Below, piece after piece: positions 52,053 to 61,294 of a stretch of 64,000 bases of DNA. The notes beneath the pieces were generated by a model. That model did no database searches. It had not been told where the DNA came from and saw nothing but the letters and a program-made list of their open reading frames with translations. How positions within the stretch are numbered: the stretch's first letter is position 1; the number at the start of each line of letters is the position of its first letter. The stretch comes from Cohnella fermenti (GTDB taxonomy: Bacteria > Bacillota > Bacilli > Paenibacillales > Paenibacillaceae), in assembly GCF_004801405.1 (NCBI RefSeq), contig NZ_SSOB01000036.1, forward strand, positions 23,676 to 87,675. Reading direction: 5' to 3'. Made by a program: the position numbers and the translations under genes.

Positions 52053-52370
52053 TTATTCCTTAATCTGAAAATCAATCTCGAGAAATCGCTCGACCTCAAG
52101 CTCCCAGCGCTCCTTGACGAAGGCGACGTGGGACGGGTGCTCGTTGTAGAAGTCGTAATCGGCCTGACTTGCGAAGTCCATCGAGAAGCCGTAATCGAAG
52201 TCGTTCTTGGCGCTGACCTGCGAGTAGACGCCGAAATTCGACACGGTCGGGATCGAAGTCAGGATGGTTCTTCCGTCGGCCAGGAATTTCTCCGCTTCGG
52301 CGGAGCCGGGGACATGCTTCAGGGTAAAAATGACCATATGACGAATGGCCTGCACATTCCGTTCGCTCAT
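52053..52370 (-). CDS. Dabb-family (stress-responsive alpha/beta barrel) protein
   Basis: The 105-residue protein is one ferredoxin-like Dabb domain: RHMVIFTLKHVPGS at the start, then GVYSQVSAKNDFDYGFSMDF and DYDFYNEHPSHVAFV (in part). ATG 52370 is preferred to the ATG at 52388 because GGA/AGAGGA lies at a fitting distance. It is directly upstream of the SDR gene and co-transcribed with it. Function is unknown; the family includes small dimeric cyclases and stress proteins. Confidence 0.85.
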   Translation of the reverse strand: MSERNVQAIRHMVIFTLKHVPGSAEAEKFLADGRTILTSIPTVSNFGVYSQVSAKNDFDYGFSMDFASQADYDFYNEHPSHVAFVKERWELEVERFLEIDFQIKE

Positions 52371-52515
52371 GCTTCCAGTCCTCTCCACTCTAGATTCCGT
52401 TAGCGATTCTTAGCCTATATTAACATAACAATCGCATCACTGCTGCGATTCCGCAACTAATTGCTCCAACTGTCGTCTATTCTGTGGGAAAGATTACTAA
52501 CCGGAGGTATGACTC

Positions 52516-53592
52516 GTGAAACGATTCGCCAAACTCCCGAAGAAATGGCGCCTTACGATTCTGATCGCAAGTTCCGCGTTCTGTCTCGCGTTCCTGGGCC
52601 TCGCGTCCTACGCCGGCTATCTCTATTATAAAGCGTCCAACGCAATCCATCGCATGGCCGGCCCCGAGCTCCCCGCGCCGAGCGCGACTGCGGGGGGACT
52701 GGCGGCGGAGGAATCCGCGGAGCCGTCGGCGGAAGCGGCCGAGGCGTTCGACCGAAGCGAGCACTCGATCACGTTCCTGCTGGCCGGGGTCGACAGCCGC
52801 TCAGGCAGCGGCGGCACGCTCAACACGGATGTCCTGATGCTTGCCTCGCTTAACAAGATCACCCAGACGGCGACGCTGCTCTCGCTCCCGAGAGACCTCC
52901 AATTGAAGCCGCAGAACCTCTCTTCTCACAAAGCGAACTATTTTTACGCCTATTACTATACGCAAGACAAAACGACCGCCATGGCGAACACGAAGCAGTT
53001 CTACTCGGAGCTGTTCGACTTCCCGATCGATTATATGGTGCTCGTCAACTTCGACGGCTTGCGCAAGATGGTCGACGCGGTCGGAGGCATCACAATCAAC
53101 GTCGACATGGACATGAAGTATCGCGACACCGCGGACGGAACGGACATCGACCTGAAGAAGGGCGTCCAGCACGTCGACGGCAAGAAGGCGCTGGACTTCG
53201 TCCGTTACCGCAAGTCCAACGAAGGCACGCAGGAATCGTCGGACATCGACCGCAACGCCCGCCAGCAGCAGGTCATCTCGCAGATTCTGGATAAGCTCTC
53301 GTCCTTCTCGGGGTTCACCCAGTGGGGCAAGGTGCTGGACATTCTCGGCAACAACATCCGGACGGACGTCCCGGAGGACGAGCTGCGCTCGTGGATTCTG
53401 AACTTCGCCGAGATGAATCCGAACGCGACAACCGTCATTCCGGTCGCCACCTCCTGGGTGAACCCGTATATCGTCGCCGACGAGACGGACCTGGAGAACG
53501 CGGTCGATACGCTGCGCGCCGAGGCGGGGCTGCCGGAGAGCGAACAGTTCCATGCGGCGGACGTCGTCGGGGTGGCGAAGCTTCACGAGTAG
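52516..53592 (+). CDS. LytR-CpsA-Psr (LCP) family glycopolymer ligase
   Basis: The 358-residue membrane protein attaches teichoic-acid-like or capsular polymers to peptidoglycan. There is one TM at about 11-35, a Glu/Ala-rich linker, and the LCP domain (FLLAGVDSR, TDVLMLASLN, LSLPRDLQL with the key Arg/Asp pair, and ALDFVRYRKSN with DIDRNARQQQ). The start is GTG 52516, 7 nt after GGAGGT. A CGCAAC-N16-CGTC pair at about 52451-52477 resembles a sigma-X promoter, as in Bacillus lytR, but is weak. Confidence 0.93.
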   Translation: MKRFAKLPKKWRLTILIASSAFCLAFLGLASYAGYLYYKASNAIHRMAGPELPAPSATAGGLAAEESAEPSAEAAEAFDRSEHSITFLLAGVDSRSGSGGTLNTDVLMLASLNKITQTATLLSLPRDLQLKPQNLSSHKANYFYAYYYTQDKTTAMANTKQFYSELFDFPIDYMVLVNFDGLRKMVDAVGGITINVDMDMKYRDTADGTDIDLKKGVQHVDGKKALDFVRYRKSNEGTQESSDIDRNARQQQVISQILDKLSSFSGFTQWGKVLDILGNNIRTDVPEDELRSWILNFAEMNPNATTVIPVATSWVNPYIVADETDLENAVDTLRAEAGLPESEQFHAADVVGVAKLHE

Positions 53593-53599
53593 CCGAAGG

Positions 53600-53866
53600 C
53601 TAGAGCAGCCGGAGCAGGCCGAAGACGCAGGCGGCATTCAAGACGAGCAGCGCGGGCATGCCGTAGACGAACGAGGCGTGCTTCGTCTTGTGGCGGTACG
53701 TCCGCATGCCGAGCCAGCCGCCCAGCGCGCCGCCGATGGCGGCATAGAGGAAGAGTCTTCTCTCGGAGACTCTTCTTTGTTTGCGCTTCGCAAGCTGCTT
53801 GTCGTAGCCCATCAAACCGAACGCGACGATGTTGACGAGCAGAAGGTAGATAATCAGTATCGCCAT
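53600..53866 (-). CDS. DUF1294 small membrane protein
   Basis: The 88-residue protein has three hydrophobic stretches around the family motif GYDKQLAKRKQRRVSE and a conserved GGALGGWLGMRTYRHKT. ATG 53866 follows AGGAGG by 8 nt; the longer open frame to 54142 has no support. It converges with the LCP gene, with only 7 bp between stops. Function is unknown. Confidence 0.88.
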   Translation of the reverse strand: MAILIIYLLLVNIVAFGLMGYDKQLAKRKQRRVSERRLFLYAAIGGALGGWLGMRTYRHKTKHASFVYGMPALLVLNAACVFGLLRLL

Positions 53867-53936
53867 GTGCGCTTCCTCCTCTCCGCCGTCTCGCGGACGG
53901 CTTCCTTCATTATGGGACATGCGGACTCTATGCGCA

Positions 53937-53978
53937 AAAAAAAGAGCCTCCCCAAGCCTTAAGCGGCTAAGAGGCTCT
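53937..53978 (-). terminator. Terminator of the SLH surface-protein gene
   Basis: On the minus strand a GAGCCTC/GAGGCTC stem with extra inner pairs (TTAGCCGCTTAA) is followed by eight T residues. Confidence 0.85.
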
Positions 53979-54005
53979 CGTTCCCGTTCCATCCGATTAA
54001 TCGAG

Positions 54006-57000
54006 TTACTGGACTCCGAATGTGAAGGTAATGTCCCGGCTCGGCGACTGGTTGTTGTAATCCCGGATTGCGGAGACGCCCGCGTCGGCGAGTTCGATGG
54101 TGCCGATCTTCCCGGAAGGCAGGCTAGGCACCTTAAGCACAATCGTCTGGCCGTCGATCCGGCCCTCCGAAGGCTTCACTTCCTGACCGTCCACAACGAT
54201 GCGGAACAGGTCCGTCTGGCCCGAATATCCTTGGATCGGCTCCCCGAATGCGATCGCGAGCGTCGTCCCGCGCGCATCGACCTTCGCAATGGCCGGACGG
54301 GCGTTCTCTGCTCCGGAGGCGTTGAATAGGTAGACGCCTCCGTTATCGGAGCCGGAGAGCGTTGCCCCCTGGTCGTCGGTCACTCTTCCCGTGCCGGCAT
54401 CGTACTCGAGCCGGTAGCGTTCCCCCGCTCTCAGCGGGTCCAGCCGGTCGACGTTCAGGTACACGCCGATCGACTTGCGGTCCGAAGACAGCGCATAGAT
54501 CGCCTCCTCGTTCGGCCGAATGCGAATCTCCTCGCCATTCGAGACGCGGAACAAGCGGAAGCCTCTCGCATCGTCAAGCCGAACCGGCTCGCTGAATTCG
54601 ATCGCGAACGCAATCTTGTCCTTGGACGCGATTCCGGTCACGCGCGGAGCTTCATTGGCTGCGGACGTTCCCGCAAGCACAACCTCGTAGGGCTTGGAGC
54701 CGTTCGTCGTCTTGATTGCATTCCAGCCGGCTCCGTCCTTGATGCCGTCCTTGAAGCGCAGGCTGTACGTCTTGCCGGATTGCAGCTTGTCGTCCAGGTA
54801 GAGCACCGCTTCGGTTACGAGACTGTCCTCGTTCACGCTGACTCCGCCGATGCCGATCTCCGAATCGTCATCGCGAAGCAGCAGGAATTCCGACGCCCGG
54901 ATGCCGCGCACCGGCTCGCTGAACGCGACTTTGACGGCCGTGCTGTTAAGCGCGGAGGCAGTCGTCGCGTACGGGGCCTCGTTCTTCTTCTCGGTGCCCG
55001 CGAACGCCTTCTCGTTCGCTCCGTTCTCCGTCGCCAGCCCTTCCAGGTCCGTGATCCTGCCGATGTAGGCATGGCCCGGCAGGAAGAGGGCGGGATTGCC
55101 CGACGCCTTCGTTCTCAGTTGGATGAGCACCGTATTGTCCGTGCCGGGCTTGCGAACGACGTACTCGCTCCAACCGCTGACGTCGACGTCCCGGCCGTTG
55201 TCCTTCAGAATCGTCAGATCGAGCGAAGCGACGTTGGCGTCGTACAGCGCGCGGCTGAACGTGGCCGCCACGGTGTTCTGGTCGACGACCTCAAGCTTCT
55301 GCAGCGCGATCGACCCCGCCGTCTCCTGGCCGCTGCCGACGAACTGGATGCGGGTATCCGCCGCAATCGGGTTGCCGCTTAAGTCGCGCACCTGGTTCAC
55401 AACCACCGCATACACGCTCCCCGGGGTTTGCGCGTCCGTCGTCAGCGTAACCGTCTTTTTCCCATCGTCGTAGGCCGCTCCGCGAACCGCTCCCAAGCCG
55501 CCCTCGAAGCGATAGTTGCCGACACTTGCCGCCGAACCGTAATCAAGGCGCTCGCTGAACGTCAGCACAACCTGCCGGGCCGTGTTCCGGATGCCGACGA
55601 CGGTCGGCGCATCGCGGTCGACGTAGCCGCCGAAGATCAAATTGCTCGCCGTGTCCATCGTATTGCCGGCCAGGTCGGAGATGCCCTGAACCGTCAGCGT
55701 GTACAGCACCGCATCCGTCTGCCGCGTCGTCGTCAGCACAACGGTGTCGCCGCTTCCGGTCACGATGGCGTTCGTCACGCGCAGCCCCTTGTCAATGCTG
55801 TAATAGCCGACGTTCTTCGCCTGGTCCGCATTGATCTTCTCGCTGAATCGAAGCTGCACCGTCGAATCCCCGAGCACGTCGACGGAGACGATATACGGCT
55901 TCACATGGTCGTTGACCCCCTTGAAAACAATGTCCTTCTGCGTATTCATCACATTGCCCGACAGGTCGGCGATTCCCTTCACCGTCAGCTTGTATTCCTG
56001 CCCGTCGGTCTGCTCGCTTGTCGTCAGCGCGACGGTCTTCCCGTCGGCGGCAAGCGTTGCCCGGGTGAGGCGCAAGCCGTTGTTGACGCTGTAATTCCGC
56101 ACGTTCTTCGCATCGCTCTCGTCGACGCGTTCGCTGAAGACGACCTGGATCGTCGAGTCATTCTTCCCCGCGACGGAGACGACCGTCGGCTTCGAATGAT
56201 CGTCGTCGATGCCGTAGAAGTATAAGTCGTCGCGCGCATTCATCGCGTTGCCCGACAAGTCCTTGACTCCGGCTGCGGACAGACGGTAACGGTAGCCGTC
56301 CTCCTGGCCGCCTGTCGCGATGATGACGGAGCGAAGATCGTCCGACAGCTTGAAGCCGTAGAGAGCAAGCTTGCCGGAGACAATGCCGTAATGATCCGGG
56401 TCCTCCGCGGTCGTACGGCTGACCTGCTCGGAGAACGTCAGCCGCAGCATCCGGTCCCCGATATTCTCGAGGCTGACGACGGTCGGCCTCGTCGTGTCGC
56501 CCACGGGTGTCGTGCCCCCGCTGCCGGATGCCCACAGGGCGGAGTAGCGCCAGCCGGTTCCGTCGACCGTCAGCGTGTAGATGACGTCGCCCTGCTGCGG
56601 GCCGGTCGATACGGTGACGACCCTGCCGTCCGAGGAAAGCGTTGCGGAACGGATCGCGATGGCCGTTCCTTGGTCGTCCTTAAGCGAGAAGCTGGACATA
56701 TTCACCTTGCTTGCCGCCTGCTTAAGCGTCACTTGAATGACGCTGTTCGCCAGGGGCTGCACCGCGCTCACCTGCAGCTTCAGGGAATTCAGCTCCGTGT
56801 AGGCGGTATAAGCGGCTTCCGCGAGCAGCCCGCGGGTGGCCGCTATCGTGTAATCGCTCTGCACCGGGATGAAGCCGCGGTCGAGCGCTTGGCTGACCGA
56901 TCCCCTGGCCCACAGCGACGTCTTGCCCTTCACGCTTGTCGAGCCCGCGCCGGTATAGCCGTAAGCCCGCACCAGAACGGCGGCAAGCTGCTCGATCGTG

Positions 57001-57443
57001 ACTCTCGCGGCCGGCTGGAACTGGCGCGATCCCGTTCCGTTCATCAGCCCGGCCTTGCTGACCGCCTCGACCTCGGCGTAGGACCATCGCGTCTTCAGCA
57101 CGTCGTCGAAGGAGCCCTTGGCAGGACTCGCGTCCGTCAGCCCCCACAGCCGGAACAGCACTGCCGCGAATTGCTCGCGGGTCATCGATTGGTTCAGCCC
57201 GGCGCTTCCGTCGCCGAGCCCCGTGAAGATTCCCTGCGCCTTGAGCGCCTCGTACTTCTGCTCCGTCGTCAGCGTCTCGGCCCCTGCGGCGAGGGTCGGG
57301 ATCGCGAGCGCCAAGAGGAGCAAGGCGATCATCGCCTTGCGAAGGAGCGACAGGGGCGGCGCCTGCTTGCGGGACGCTTGGAGAACATGCGACGTGTGCG
57401 GCTCCTTCTCCTGCCTGCGGAGCGATTTGCGTTCGTCTGCCAT
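54006..57443 (-). CDS. S-layer-homology surface protein with Ig-like (SwmB/Big_5-type) repeats
   Basis: The protein of about 1145 residues has a long basic N-terminus, a signal TM (AMIALLLLALAIPTLA), three SLH repeats at about residues 60-220 (TREQFAAVLFRLWGL, FDDVLKTRWSYAEVEA, ATRGLLAEAAYTAY), and then about nine Ig-like repeats marked by LRLTFSEQV, IQVVFSERV, VQLRFSEKI and VVLTFSERL, each followed by LTVxGIxDLxGNxM. Repeats 2-4 are closely alike. SLH domains bind pyruvylated wall polymer, so it should coat the cell. I use ATG 57443, 7 nt after AGGAGG. Confidence 0.9.
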   Translation of the reverse strand: MADERKSLRRQEKEPHTSHVLQASRKQAPPLSLLRKAMIALLLLALAIPTLAAGAETLTTEQKYEALKAQGIFTGLGDGSAGLNQSMTREQFAAVLFRLWGLTDASPAKGSFDDVLKTRWSYAEVEAVSKAGLMNGTGSRQFQPAARVTIEQLAAVLVRAYGYTGAGSTSVKGKTSLWARGSVSQALDRGFIPVQSDYTIAATRGLLAEAAYTAYTELNSLKLQVSAVQPLANSVIQVTLKQAASKVNMSSFSLKDDQGTAIAIRSATLSSDGRVVTVSTGPQQGDVIYTLTVDGTGWRYSALWASGSGGTTPVGDTTRPTVVSLENIGDRMLRLTFSEQVSRTTAEDPDHYGIVSGKLALYGFKLSDDLRSVIIATGGQEDGYRYRLSAAGVKDLSGNAMNARDDLYFYGIDDDHSKPTVVSVAGKNDSTIQVVFSERVDESDAKNVRNYSVNNGLRLTRATLAADGKTVALTTSEQTDGQEYKLTVKGIADLSGNVMNTQKDIVFKGVNDHVKPYIVSVDVLGDSTVQLRFSEKINADQAKNVGYYSIDKGLRVTNAIVTGSGDTVVLTTTRQTDAVLYTLTVQGISDLAGNTMDTASNLIFGGYVDRDAPTVVGIRNTARQVVLTFSERLDYGSAASVGNYRFEGGLGAVRGAAYDDGKKTVTLTTDAQTPGSVYAVVVNQVRDLSGNPIAADTRIQFVGSGQETAGSIALQKLEVVDQNTVAATFSRALYDANVASLDLTILKDNGRDVDVSGWSEYVVRKPGTDNTVLIQLRTKASGNPALFLPGHAYIGRITDLEGLATENGANEKAFAGTEKKNEAPYATTASALNSTAVKVAFSEPVRGIRASEFLLLRDDDSEIGIGGVSVNEDSLVTEAVLYLDDKLQSGKTYSLRFKDGIKDGAGWNAIKTTNGSKPYEVVLAGTSAANEAPRVTGIASKDKIAFAIEFSEPVRLDDARGFRLFRVSNGEEIRIRPNEEAIYALSSDRKSIGVYLNVDRLDPLRAGERYRLEYDAGTGRVTDDQGATLSGSDNGGVYLFNASGAENARPAIAKVDARGTTLAIAFGEPIQGYSGQTDLFRIVVDGQEVKPSEGRIDGQTIVLKVPSLPSGKIGTIELADAGVSAIRDYNNQSPSRDITFTFGVQ

Positions 57444-57762
57444 CATGCAGCCTCCTAATTCGCGGGCTTGCCGGCCCGCTTGTTGTGCCAGGATGCTTAT
57501 TACAACGCAGAATCGTTACGTAATGTTTCGTCGACAAATTCACCGTTCGCCATCGCCGACCCCGCCCCTATTCTTGCAAATCCGCCATTATTGCTGGACA
57601 AACAGCACAAATAGCCCCTGCGCGCAGAGGCTTCCCGCTCTATGTTCGAGAGAATCATAGAGACATTTCGTAACATTTTGTTGAGGTTTGATAGGCGAAT
57701 AGGCGAAAAAATTTTTTTGGAGGAGTTGCGGCTCCGGGCCGCGAATCGGGGATCTCCGGCGC
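57444..57762. other. Intergenic gap before the SLH gene
   Basis: About 320 bp between cobS and the SLH gene. It must hold the SLH promoter, but I see no convincing sigma-A boxes. A T/A-run (A7 next to T7) lies near 57706-57718. No reading frame or known RNA is recognised. Confidence 0.5.
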
Positions 57763-58593
57763 TTAGGGTCCGGCGTGGTTGACGCAGACGACAAGAGCAA
57801 GCAGCAGCGCCAGCTCGATGCTCTCGTTCAGAGCGCCGTAGACGTCGCCGGTCAGGCCGCCGAGCTTGCGCGCGGCGGACGATGCGAGCAGCGCGCCAAG
57901 CCCGTAGGCGACGGCGGCGGCGAGCAGCAGGGCGAGCGCCGAGCCCGCCGGGCTCCAGGCACGGACGGCGGCGAGCGCGGCGCTCGTCAGCACGGCCGAG
58001 AGCAGCGCGGCCGCCCAGGCTTGCTTGGCCTTGACGGCGCGGAACAAGCCGCCGAGCCCTGCCCCTTCCGCGCGCGCGTACGGCCAGCCAGCGATGGCGG
58101 TCACGAGGAATGCGCGGCTCCAGATCGGGATGGCGATCAGGCCGAGCGCGATAAGCGCCCCCGGCGCCATCTCCAGCAGGGAGGCAAGCAGCGCGGCCCG
58201 CAGCAGCAGGGCGAGCGCACCGGCCGCGACGCCCATCGCGCCGACGCGGCTGTCCTTCATGATCTCCAGCATCCGCTCGCGGGAGCGGTGGCTGAGCAGC
58301 CCGTCGGCCGTGTCCATCAGGCCGTCCAGGTGCAGACCGCCGGACAGCGCGACCCAGGCCGCGGTCAGCAGCACGGCCGCCGGCCACGGCGGCAGCGCCC
58401 AGGCGAGCAGCCAAGCGGCGGCGGCCAGAAGCAGGCCGATCGCGAGGCCCGCCGCCGGATAATACGGCGCGCTTCTGCGGAAGTCGGCCGCCTCATGCGA
58501 GACCGGCGCCATGAAGCGCGGCACCGGCAGCCGCGTCAGGAATTGCAGCGCCGCGCCGAACGCTCTGAAGGGATTCCCGTCGCCTCCGACCAT
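57763..58593 (-). CDS. cobS: Adenosylcobinamide-GDP ribazoletransferase
   Basis: The 276-residue membrane enzyme joins adenosylcobinamide-GDP to alpha-ribazole to finish cobalamin. The family start FGAALQFLTRLPVP, the acidic motif SGGLHLDGLMDTADGL and multiple TM helices are clear. It is the last of the cobT-cobU-cobS set, 39 bp after cobU. Confidence 0.95.
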   Translation of the reverse strand: MVGGDGNPFRAFGAALQFLTRLPVPRFMAPVSHEAADFRRSAPYYPAAGLAIGLLLAAAAWLLAWALPPWPAAVLLTAAWVALSGGLHLDGLMDTADGLLSHRSRERMLEIMKDSRVGAMGVAAGALALLLRAALLASLLEMAPGALIALGLIAIPIWSRAFLVTAIAGWPYARAEGAGLGGLFRAVKAKQAWAAALLSAVLTSAALAAVRAWSPAGSALALLLAAAVAYGLGALLASSAARKLGGLTGDVYGALNESIELALLLALVVCVNHAGP

Positions 58594-58632
58594 TTTCCAA
58601 CCACCCTCTCCCTGCCGTCCAATCGTTCTCCC

Positions 58633-59214
58633 CTACTCGGGCCAGCGATAAGCGAGCCGCTTCAGCTCGACCGGAATGCCCGCCGTGACGAGGAACACTT
58701 CTTCGCTGATTGACGCGACCCGTTGGTTCAGCACCCCCGCATAATCGCGGAAAATCCTCCCGAGGCGATGCTCCGGAACGATGCCGTCCCCAACCTCGTT
58801 CGTCACGAGCAGGGCGGTGCCGGGATAGCGTTCAAACGCCCCGACAAGCTCTTCGATGCGCCGCATCACCCGCTCCTCCGTCCGCTCCCTGTCCTCCGTC
58901 TCCGTGTCCCCCTCCAGGAGGACATTCGTCAGCCAGAGCGTCAAGCAATCGAGCAGGATGAGCGGCGCCGGCTCCTCTGCAGCCAGCTTGTCCAGCAGCT
59001 CGGCTGCCTCCAGCGGCTCCTCGGCCGTCTCCCAGCGGAAGGCGGAGCTCTCCCGGGAAGCGCGATGCTTGTCGATGCGCCTTCTCATCCCCTCGTCCAG
59101 AGCCTGGGCGGTTGCGACGTACACCCCGCCTCTGTCCCCCGCCAACTTCTCGGCGTATCTCTCGGCGAAGGCGCTTTTGCCGCTGCGGGCTCCTCCCGTT
59201 ATGAGCACGATCAT
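58633..59214 (-). CDS. cobU: Adenosylcobinamide kinase / adenosylcobinamide-phosphate guanylyltransferase
   Basis: The 193-residue bifunctional enzyme phosphorylates and then guanylylates adenosylcobinamide. Walker A is GGARSGKS at 7-14, VYVATAQALDEGM follows, and DCLTLWLTN is the family motif near Walker B. It lies 36 bp after cobT. Confidence 0.96.
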   Translation of the reverse strand: MIVLITGGARSGKSAFAERYAEKLAGDRGGVYVATAQALDEGMRRRIDKHRASRESSAFRWETAEEPLEAAELLDKLAAEEPAPLILLDCLTLWLTNVLLEGDTETEDRERTEERVMRRIEELVGAFERYPGTALLVTNEVGDGIVPEHRLGRIFRDYAGVLNQRVASISEEVFLVTAGIPVELKRLAYRWPE

Positions 59215-59250
59215 TCGCTCACCCGCTCCTTCCTTGATTCCCTTGCGCGG

Positions 59251-60327
59251 TCACCCTTGCGACACGGATACGCCCGCGCTGCCGAAGGTCGCCATCTCCC
59301 TCAGCACGTTGCACGAGGCGTCGACAAGCGGGAAAGCAAGCGCCGCGCCGCTTCCCTCGCCCAGCCTCATGCCCAAGCGGAGCATCGGCTCGAGCCCCAG
59401 CTCCTCCAGAGCGCGGAGATGGCCCCGCTCCTCGGACAGATGCGAAGCGATCAGATAGTCCTTCGCGAGGGGAGCGATCCGGCAAGCGGCCAGCGCCGCA
59501 ACCGTCGAGATAAACCCGTCAATCACGACCGGAATCCGGTGCGCCGCCGCTCCCAGAACAAGCCCGGCCAAGCCGGCCAGCTCAAGCCCTCCCACCTTGG
59601 CCAACACGTCGATCGCGTCCCCGGCGTCGGGAGCGTGAAGCTTGATCGCCTTGCGAATCGCCGCCCGCTTGCGCCTCAGTCCCTCATCGTCGATGCCCGT
59701 TCCCCGGCCGACCGCTTCCTCCACATCCGCTCCGGACAGGACAGCCAGCATCGCCGCGCTCGGGGTCGTGTTGCCGATCCCCATCTCTCCGGTCGCGAGC
59801 AGCCCGATCCCCTTCGCCGCCAGCTCCCCTGCCAGGTCGATGCCGATCCCGATCGCCCGCTCCGCTTCCTCTCGCGTCATCGCCGCCTCCCGGGCCATGT
59901 TCGCCGTTCCCGGCCGGACCTTGCGGACGACCAGCCGGTCGTCGGCCAGCTCGCCGCGAACGCCGATATCGACGCAGACGACCTCCGCTCCCGTCTGCCT
60001 CGCGAGCACGTTGATCGCCGCGCCGCCGTTCAGGAAGTTCAGCACCATCTGGCCCGTCACTTCCTGCGGGAAGGCGCTCACTCCCTCTTCGCACACTCCA
60101 TGATCGGCCGCCATGACGACAATCGCCTTGGCCGGAGGCTTCGCGGCAGCTTCGCCGGCAATTCCCGCCAGCCGGATCGCCAGCTCTTCCAGCTTCCCGA
60201 GGCTGCCCGGCGGCTTTGTCAATTGGTCCAGTCTCCCGGCCGCCTCGGCCATCGCTTCGCGGTCCAGAGGCCGGATTCGGAGCGCAGCTTCTTCTATCGT
60301 CTTTGTCGTTGCCGGGTTTGTCGTCAT
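59251..60327 (-). CDS. cobT: Nicotinate-nucleotide--dimethylbenzimidazole phosphoribosyltransferase
   Basis: The 358-residue enzyme makes alpha-ribazole phosphate for the lower ligand of cobalamin. Family signatures are RLDQLTKPPGSLGKLEELA (in part), VMAADHGVCEEGVSAFPQEV, GEMGIGNTTPSAA and RLGEGSGAALAFPLVDA with the catalytic Glu. ATG 60327 has GGAGAG 7 nt upstream; the open frame begins 21 bp earlier. No cobalamin riboswitch was recognised upstream, and the corrin-ring genes are absent, so the set supports salvage. Confidence 0.95.
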   Translation of the reverse strand: MTTNPATTKTIEEAALRIRPLDREAMAEAAGRLDQLTKPPGSLGKLEELAIRLAGIAGEAAAKPPAKAIVVMAADHGVCEEGVSAFPQEVTGQMVLNFLNGGAAINVLARQTGAEVVCVDIGVRGELADDRLVVRKVRPGTANMAREAAMTREEAERAIGIGIDLAGELAAKGIGLLATGEMGIGNTTPSAAMLAVLSGADVEEAVGRGTGIDDEGLRRKRAAIRKAIKLHAPDAGDAIDVLAKVGGLELAGLAGLVLGAAAHRIPVVIDGFISTVAALAACRIAPLAKDYLIASHLSEERGHLRALEELGLEPMLRLGMRLGEGSGAALAFPLVDASCNVLREMATFGSAGVSVSQG

Positions 60328-60395
60328 CGCGCATCTCTCCTTGTCCATCCCGCTTGGTTCAGCTTGCTCCGCGTTTTTCTCTCTTGGTCGTACCG

Positions 60396-60451
60396 TTATC
60401 CCCTCGCGTCAGAACTGGCGGAGAACCGGGGTTTCTTAGCGAAGGGGATAA
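60396..60451. repeat. Shorter relative of the GGGTGCCTTATCCC hairpin
   Basis: TTATCCCCT (60396-60404) and AGGGGATAA (60443-60451) are perfect inverted repeats, with GTCAGAA in the core as in copy 2. The outer GGGTGCC arms are missing. It lies between the DUF1904 gene and the cobT start. Confidence 0.55.
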
Positions 60452-60483
60452 GAGTACGCCGGCCGACCGCCTCGAACGCCCCC

Positions 60484-61092
60484 CTACTCCCGCAGAGCGT
60501 CGTACAGCTTGCTGGACATGCCTCCTGCCGACGATTGGAGCGCTTTGCGGGCCCGGGCCAGATCGTCCGTCAGCTTCCGGTTCGACAAGCGAAGCCGTTC
60601 GAGCTCCGCTTCCATGCTCTTCTCCGAATTCCTCTCCGGGTTCTGCTCCGGGCTCTGCTCCGGATTCGCCTCCAAGTTCTTCTCCGGTTCCGCCCGGACG
60701 CCTGCGCCCGCGCTTACACCCGTGCCCTCGTCCACGCCCGCACCCTCCGCAGGGACGGAATCTCCGAAGCTCTTGCCGTTGGCATAGTAGTTTCTCTTCT
60801 CATACGCGCGAAAAGCGACCTCCAGCTCCGGCACCCCGCAGCCAACGCGCAAGTAGCGGTCGACCGCCTCGGCGAAGCGATCCTGCGCCGGCAGTCCGCG
60901 GTCGAACCAGCCTACCTCGACGAACGGGTAGGACGGAACAAATTGTCCGTTCGATACGGAGGAGGTTGTCAGGCATTCCAGCATAATGTCTTCCGGCGGG
61001 CACTCGCATACCGAGGCCAGCTCCGCCGCGAGCTCGCGGCTGACGGCCTTGACGAGCTCGGGGGCAATTCCGCGTATCCATAAATGGGGCAT
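60484..61092 (-). CDS. DUF1904-family protein with a charged C-terminal extension
   Basis: The 202-residue protein begins with the DUF1904 pattern MPHLWIRGIAPELVKAVS and FVEVGWFDRG, a tautomerase-like small fold of about 110 residues. The C-terminal half has an Asn/Pro/Glu repeat (LEANPEQSPEQNPERNSE) and then a coiled-coil (LERLRLSNRKLTDDLARARK). The extension is not part of the usual family. Function is unknown. Confidence 0.82.
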   Translation of the reverse strand: MPHLWIRGIAPELVKAVSRELAAELASVCECPPEDIMLECLTTSSVSNGQFVPSYPFVEVGWFDRGLPAQDRFAEAVDRYLRVGCGVPELEVAFRAYEKRNYYANGKSFGDSVPAEGAGVDEGTGVSAGAGVRAEPEKNLEANPEQSPEQNPERNSEKSMEAELERLRLSNRKLTDDLARARKALQSSAGGMSSKLYDALRE

Positions 61093-61294
61093 CTATTTTG
61101 AACTCCTTATTTGGTCATGTCATGTTCTTCTATCATCATAACGCGATTAGGGGACATGCGCCAACAGGGGGGGAGCGGCGGGAGAGCGAGTTGCCCGAGC
61201 CGGAGTCTACCGTGGAACATTGGCGAGCAGTACGGTATACTAGAGGGAGGTCGATTAAAGAAGTTAATTCCAAATCCCAAGGAGTGTTCCGACC

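Noticed and set aside
60328..60483. Cobalamin riboswitch before cobT
   Set aside because: No B12-box-like sequence or long structured leader was found; the region holds only the short hairpin relative.
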